Source: Paenibacillus sp. FSL R5-0766
Lineage (GTDB): Bacteria; Bacillota; Bacilli; Paenibacillales; Paenibacillaceae
Direction: 5' to 3'
Length of the DNA: 64,000 bases
Assembly (NCBI RefSeq): GCF_037971845.1
Contig: NZ_CP150227.1
Span: 2,604,001-2,668,000, forward strand
In this document: positions 60,355 to 64,000 of the stretch, piece after piece
Layout: each line of letters starts with the position of its first letter
How positions within the stretch are numbered: the stretch's first letter is position 1
The notes under the pieces: model-generated
Database searches by the model: none
Told to the model about the DNA's origin: nothing
Seen by the model: only the letters and a program-made list of their open reading frames with translations
Position numbers and translations under genes: made by a program

Positions 60355-62688
60355 ATGAAGAAAATGATATTTTTGAAAGCGCTTAAATTTGTTTTGATGA
60401 TAACTTTGTTAGTTCCTTTGTATTGGGCAGCTCCATCTGTTCATGCGGCAGAAGAGGAGAATACCTTGATTCTGAGTCATGATTTTGAAGACGGCACGGT
60501 CCAGAGCTGGAGCGGACGCGGTGAAGTAGAAACGCTTCATGCAAGCGCCGTTGCAGCTCGTACCGGAGATTATGGACTGGAAGTGAGCGGGCGTGCTATG
60601 ACATGGCATGGGCCAGCGCTGGATGTGACAGAACTTTTGGAGGTGGGACAGACGTATGTGTTCACTGGCTGGGTGAAGCTTCCGGCGGGAGCGTCCAGCA
60701 CAAACCTCAATATGTCTTTACAGCGTACCCTGCCAGATACAACACATTATGAAAATTTAACATTCGGTACCGCATCCGCAGGCGGATGGACCAAGCTTAC
60801 TGCACAGTTTAAAATGCTGGAACCAGCGAATCAGTTATCGGTTTATTTTGAAGTGCCAGACCGTGCCACAGCTTCTTTTTATGTGGATGATTTCCGATTG
60901 GAGAAGCTGCCAGATCTCGGACCCATTGTGATCGAAGAAGACATTCCTTCCCTACAGGATGCTTTTGCGGGCAAGTTTCGAATTGGGACGGCCTTCACGA
61001 ACAATGAACTGCTGACCGAACCGGACAAGCAGCTGCTTACGAAGCATTTTGATAGTCTGACACCAGGCAATGTTCTGAAATGGGACAGTACCGAGCCGCA
61101 AGAGGGTATGTATAATTTCAGCGGGTCGGATGCCGCAGTTGCTTTTGCAGCAGCGAACGGACAAGAAATACGCGGGCATACCCTCGTTTGGCATACACAA
61201 ACTCCGGATTGGGTATTTCACGATGCCAACGGCAATCTGGTGAGCAAAACGGTGCTGTATGAACGGATGCAGCAGCATATTGAGACGGTAATGGAGCGTT
61301 ATCAAGGCCAGATCTACGCTTGGGACGTTGTGAATGAAGTCATTGATGCCTCCGAGCCGGATGGCCTGCGGCGCAGTCTGTGGTACCAGATTGCCGGGGA
61401 AGAATATATTGAGAAAGCATTTGAATTCGCCCATGCAGCCGACCCGGATGCCAAGTTGTTTATTAATGACTACAATACCCATGAGCCGGCCAAAAGCCAG
61501 GCCCTCTACAATCTGATCACTCGCCTTCAAGCCAAGGGTGTGCCTATTGACGGAGTCGGCCATCAAACACACATCAGCCTCTTTTATCCAACCCTTTCGG
61601 AAATTGAGAGTTCCATTGTTAAATTTAAGGCGCTGGGCCTCGAAACACATATTACTGAGCTTGATGTAAGTGTATATTCCAATGATTCGCAATCTTATGA
61701 TATCTTCCCGGAAGAACTGAAGACACAGCAGGCGGCGCTGTACAAGTCCCTGTTCCAGATCTTCCTGAGGCATACGGACACAGTCAAAAATGTTACCTTG
61801 TGGGGCAAGGATGATGCCAATACCTGGCTACGAACCTTCCCGGTCGCCCGCAACAACTGGCCGCTGCTTTTCGACGAGCGACTCCAGTCCAAGCCAGCCT
61901 ATTGGTCCGTATTAGAGACGGTTCAGGTCGAGGCAGTACCAGCCGCTCCCCAGAATCTGACCGCCACTGCGGTTAGCGACAACAGCATCAATCTAAGCTG
62001 GAGTGCATCTGCAAGTGCGACCTCCTATACGGTAAACAGGTCGCTGACAGCAGCCGGACCGTATACATCTGTGGCCGCTGTATCGGGAACAAGCTATAAG
62101 GATATGGCGGTATCTGCTGGAACCACCTACTACTATGTGGTGAATGCGGTTAACAGCGTTGGGAAGAGTGTGAACTCCGTTCAAGCTTCCGCAAAGGTCC
62201 AGGGTGGAGGGCCGCCAGAGCCTGCTGGCAATCTGACTCTAGCCTATCGTGCAGGGGATACAAATCTGCTCGATAACCAAATGAAACCGCAGTTTGTCAT
62301 TCACAACAACGGTACCTCCACAGTTAGCCTGAATGAACTGACAATTCGTTACTGGTATACAGTGGACGGGGAGAAACAACAATCCTTTTTCTGTGATTAT
62401 GCACAGCTTGGAGGCAGTCAGATCAGCGGCAGCATAGTGAAACTGCCTGGACCTGTTCCTGGAGCGGACCATTATCTGGAACTGAAGTTCGGTACCGGAG
62501 CAGGCGTGATCCCGGTCGGAGGAACCTCTGGGGAGATACATACCCGGTTGCACAAAGCGGACTGGTCCAATTACAGCGAAGGGGATGATTATTCCTTTAA
62601 CCCGCTGCAGACCTCTTTTGCCGATTGGACCAAGGTAACTCTTTACCGGAACGGCGAGCTTGTCTGGGGAGTGGAGCCTATATCCTAA
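60355..62688 (+). CDS. Secreted modular GH10 endo-xylanase (CBM22/4-9-like, GH10, FN3, CBM3)
   Basis: 777 aa from ATG 60355 (AAAGGAG 10 bp upstream; ATG 60346 too close). Signal peptide to about residue 32. Residues about 37-185: a CBM4_9/CBM22-type module (HDFEDGTVQSWSGRG). About 195-525: GH10 with GHTLVWHTQTPDW, acid/base Glu328 in DVVNEVID, and nucleophile Glu435 in THITELDV. About 530-620: FN3 (PQNLTATAVSDNSINLSW). About 630-777: CBM3 (LTLAYRAGDTNLLDNQMKPQFVI in parts), a cellulose binder. It cuts xylan in plant walls and holds on to cellulose. Confidence 0.93.
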   Translation: MKKMIFLKALKFVLMITLLVPLYWAAPSVHAAEEENTLILSHDFEDGTVQSWSGRGEVETLHASAVAARTGDYGLEVSGRAMTWHGPALDVTELLEVGQTYVFTGWVKLPAGASSTNLNMSLQRTLPDTTHYENLTFGTASAGGWTKLTAQFKMLEPANQLSVYFEVPDRATASFYVDDFRLEKLPDLGPIVIEEDIPSLQDAFAGKFRIGTAFTNNELLTEPDKQLLTKHFDSLTPGNVLKWDSTEPQEGMYNFSGSDAAVAFAAANGQEIRGHTLVWHTQTPDWVFHDANGNLVSKTVLYERMQQHIETVMERYQGQIYAWDVVNEVIDASEPDGLRRSLWYQIAGEEYIEKAFEFAHAADPDAKLFINDYNTHEPAKSQALYNLITRLQAKGVPIDGVGHQTHISLFYPTLSEIESSIVKFKALGLETHITELDVSVYSNDSQSYDIFPEELKTQQAALYKSLFQIFLRHTDTVKNVTLWGKDDANTWLRTFPVARNNWPLLFDERLQSKPAYWSVLETVQVEAVPAAPQNLTATAVSDNSINLSWSASASATSYTVNRSLTAAGPYTSVAAVSGTSYKDMAVSAGTTYYYVVNAVNSVGKSVNSVQASAKVQGGGPPEPAGNLTLAYRAGDTNLLDNQMKPQFVIHNNGTSTVSLNELTIRYWYTVDGEKQQSFFCDYAQLGGSQISGSIVKLPGPVPGADHYLELKFGTGAGVIPVGGTSGEIHTRLHKADWSNYSEGDDYSFNPLQTSFADWTKVTLYRNGELVWGVEPIS

Positions 62689-62714
62689 TTTGCTAAGTCG
62701 TTATATCTAGCCTA

Positions 62715-62747
62715 GCCGGAGATCCCAGATCTCCGGCAGTTTTTTTA
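62715..62747 (+). terminator. Rho-independent terminator after the xylanase gene
   Basis: GCCGGAGAT and ATCTCCGGC pair around CCCAG, followed by AGTTTTTTT. A strong GC-rich stem with a T run, 27 bp after the stop. Confidence 0.9.
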
Positions 62748-62889
62748 ATTCAATAGAACAAATCTGTGTATCCCTATCCCGTCCCTGGCAACTGGTATCA
62801 CATATCCATGCGAATGAGCCCGGCCCCGGCCGAAGCGGGGGAACTGATGGTATAATGATCTAAATAATTGCAGGGGGAGCGCTGAGGGG

Positions 62890-64000
62890 ATGACAAAGCC
62901 CGACTGGAAGACCTTTTTGCCGCATAAGCTCAGGTATCGGCTGTTTGGTGCGTTTGTGGTGTTGATTCTGCTGCCATTCAGCGTACTTAATGTCTACAAC
63001 TATGGACAGATCGAATCTCTGGTTGAGCAAAAAATCAGCGAACAGAGCCACGAGCAACTGGTGCAGATATATGGTTCTCTGGAGGACCAGATGAGTATTG
63101 CATTCAAAACCCTGATTTTTCTGGAACAGGATTCAGCCGTAAGAAACGTCCTGACTTCTCCAGACAATCGTTCTCCGCTTGAGAATAAGTCGTTGGTGGA
63201 AGAGAAGTTCAAGATGATCAACAACAGCTTTTTTCTATATAATCCTTCCGTGTACTTCACGCTGTTAGATTTTCATGATAACGTTTACACTTCGTATTTG
63301 CCCAAAAAAGCTCTGGCCTATGGCCCTTATCGGGAACAATTTCGCAAGCATCTTGGAGAAATGACCTTCATCAAAGGCAACACTGATTCAAACTCGTTTC
63401 CATCAGAAGAGTTGCTCTACCGCTGGGATGCCCGGGATACCAACCATGTCCTGCGGGAGCTATCCTCCAGCCCGTATCTGTTGTCCCTCTATGCGTATAT
63501 GAAGGACAGTGGCGGCAAAAGGTACGGAATGGCACGGATCAGCATCGATTATTCGTACTGGTTTCAGTCTATGCTGAAGGATTCGCAGAGCAATCAGGAG
63601 TATTTCCTGATTACTGGCAATGGGGAAACGATTGCCCGCTCGTCCGAAAAAGCGGTACTTTCCCCAGATGTGACCCGGGAAATTGCACTTCATCCGGCAG
63701 AGGCCTATCTGACGGATAATGATTCAGATACGCTGATTAACTACGTATACATCGAGTCACTGGACTGGTACATGGTAAATCGTATTCCACTAGCTGTGTT
63801 GTTTACGGAGATATCGGGGCTTAAGCAGCGCTATTTTTTAACGTTTTTTGGCTTCACAGCAGCATTTGTGCTCATGGCCTTTATGATCTCGGCGACGTTC
63901 ACTCGGCCTTTATCACATCTGCAGAACCAGATGAAGGAGGTTGTACGCAAAAACCTCAAGGTCCGTATCCCTGAAGGCCGCAGCCGCGGAGAAGTGCTGG
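62890..64000 (+). CDS. YesM-type sensor histidine kinase, N-terminal part (partial)
   Basis: The frame from ATG 62890 is open to the right edge (370 codons). A membrane segment (LFGAFVVLILLPFSVLNVYNY), an extracellular sensing region (about residues 40-300), a second segment (FLTFFGFTAAFVLMAFMI) and a HAMP linker (FTRPLSHLQNQMKEV) are visible; the kinase domain is outside the window. GAGGGG precedes the ATG. It probably controls the xylanase or the genes that follow. Confidence 0.85.
   Translation, partial: MTKPDWKTFLPHKLRYRLFGAFVVLILLPFSVLNVYNYGQIESLVEQKISEQSHEQLVQIYGSLEDQMSIAFKTLIFLEQDSAVRNVLTSPDNRSPLENKSLVEEKFKMINNSFFLYNPSVYFTLLDFHDNVYTSYLPKKALAYGPYREQFRKHLGEMTFIKGNTDSNSFPSEELLYRWDARDTNHVLRELSSSPYLLSLYAYMKDSGGKRYGMARISIDYSYWFQSMLKDSQSNQEYFLITGNGETIARSSEKAVLSPDVTREIALHPAEAYLTDNDSDTLINYVYIESLDWYMVNRIPLAVLFTEISGLKQRYFLTFFGFTAAFVLMAFMISATFTRPLSHLQNQMKEVVRKNLKVRIPEGRSRGEVL

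Overview
The window looks like a chromosome segment of a Paenibacillus-type bacterium (Bacillota). The signs are strong Shine-Dalgarno sites, GTG and TTG starts, YesM/YesN-type two-component pairs next to sugar ABC transporters, secreted modular glycoside hydrolases with CBM36 and CBM3 modules, and many small GNAT, Nudix and phosphotransferase genes. The genus is inferred from gene style, not from a marker gene.

Region 1 (1-12.3 kb) is the most unusual part. It is a row of about fifteen short units, each usually one AT-rich plus-strand gene followed by a 65-170 bp GC-richer structured element. The elements share ends (GATAAC/ATAAC at the left, AACGTTATC at the right), matching inverted arms (GTATTCAC near the left, GTGAATAC near the right, with extra bases on the right arm) and internal blocks (CTTGGTCTGCC, GGACACATCCG, CTTAAGTCGG, CTCTCGGG). 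Several left ends overlap the stop codon of the preceding gene, and the next gene starts some 15-60 bp after the right end. This is the architecture of an integron cassette array with attC-like sites. No integrase is present here and the array runs off the left edge. Cargo includes HAD phosphatases, a peptidase E-like protein, a nucleotidyltransferase, an inositol monophosphatase (frameshifted), Nudix, APH-like and GrpB proteins (the last with an amber codon), DUF4304, an LprI-like lipoprotein, small XRE regulators, a GNAT and a P-loop kinase. An IS110-family element (about 12.37-14.06 kb) sits at the right end of the array.

Region 2 (14-25.4 kb) holds ordinary accessory genes without clear elements: Nudix, DinB/BstA-like, VOC, kinase, acetamidase/formamidase, HAD, DUF1569, MarR with a clear operator, methyltransferase, APH-like and GNAT genes.

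Region 3 (25.5-36 kb) is a sugar-uptake locus: a minus-strand YesM/YesN two-component system with its own periplasmic binding protein, divergent from a YtfQ-YtfR-YtfT-YjfF-type ABC transporter with a second YtfQ-like binding protein. An acetylxylan esterase with CBM36 follows (36.1 kb).

Region 4 (37-49 kb) is a second island of small enzymes (TmrB-like, GNATs, kinases, Nudix, a TraB/TIKI-like protein, an alpha/beta hydrolase), partly in overlapping operons, interrupted by a secreted GH5 glucanase.

Region 5 (49-64 kb) is for plant polysaccharide use: an AraC regulator, a three-gene sugar ABC importer, an unassigned 851-aa protein and a GH105-type unsaturated glycuronyl hydrolase in one operon; a convergent FAD-dependent oxidoreductase; a second AraC regulator; a CBM22/4-GH10-FN3-CBM3 xylanase; and the start of another YesM-type sensor kinase. 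Regions 3 to 5 together suggest xylan, pectin and glucan degradation with dedicated sensing and uptake.
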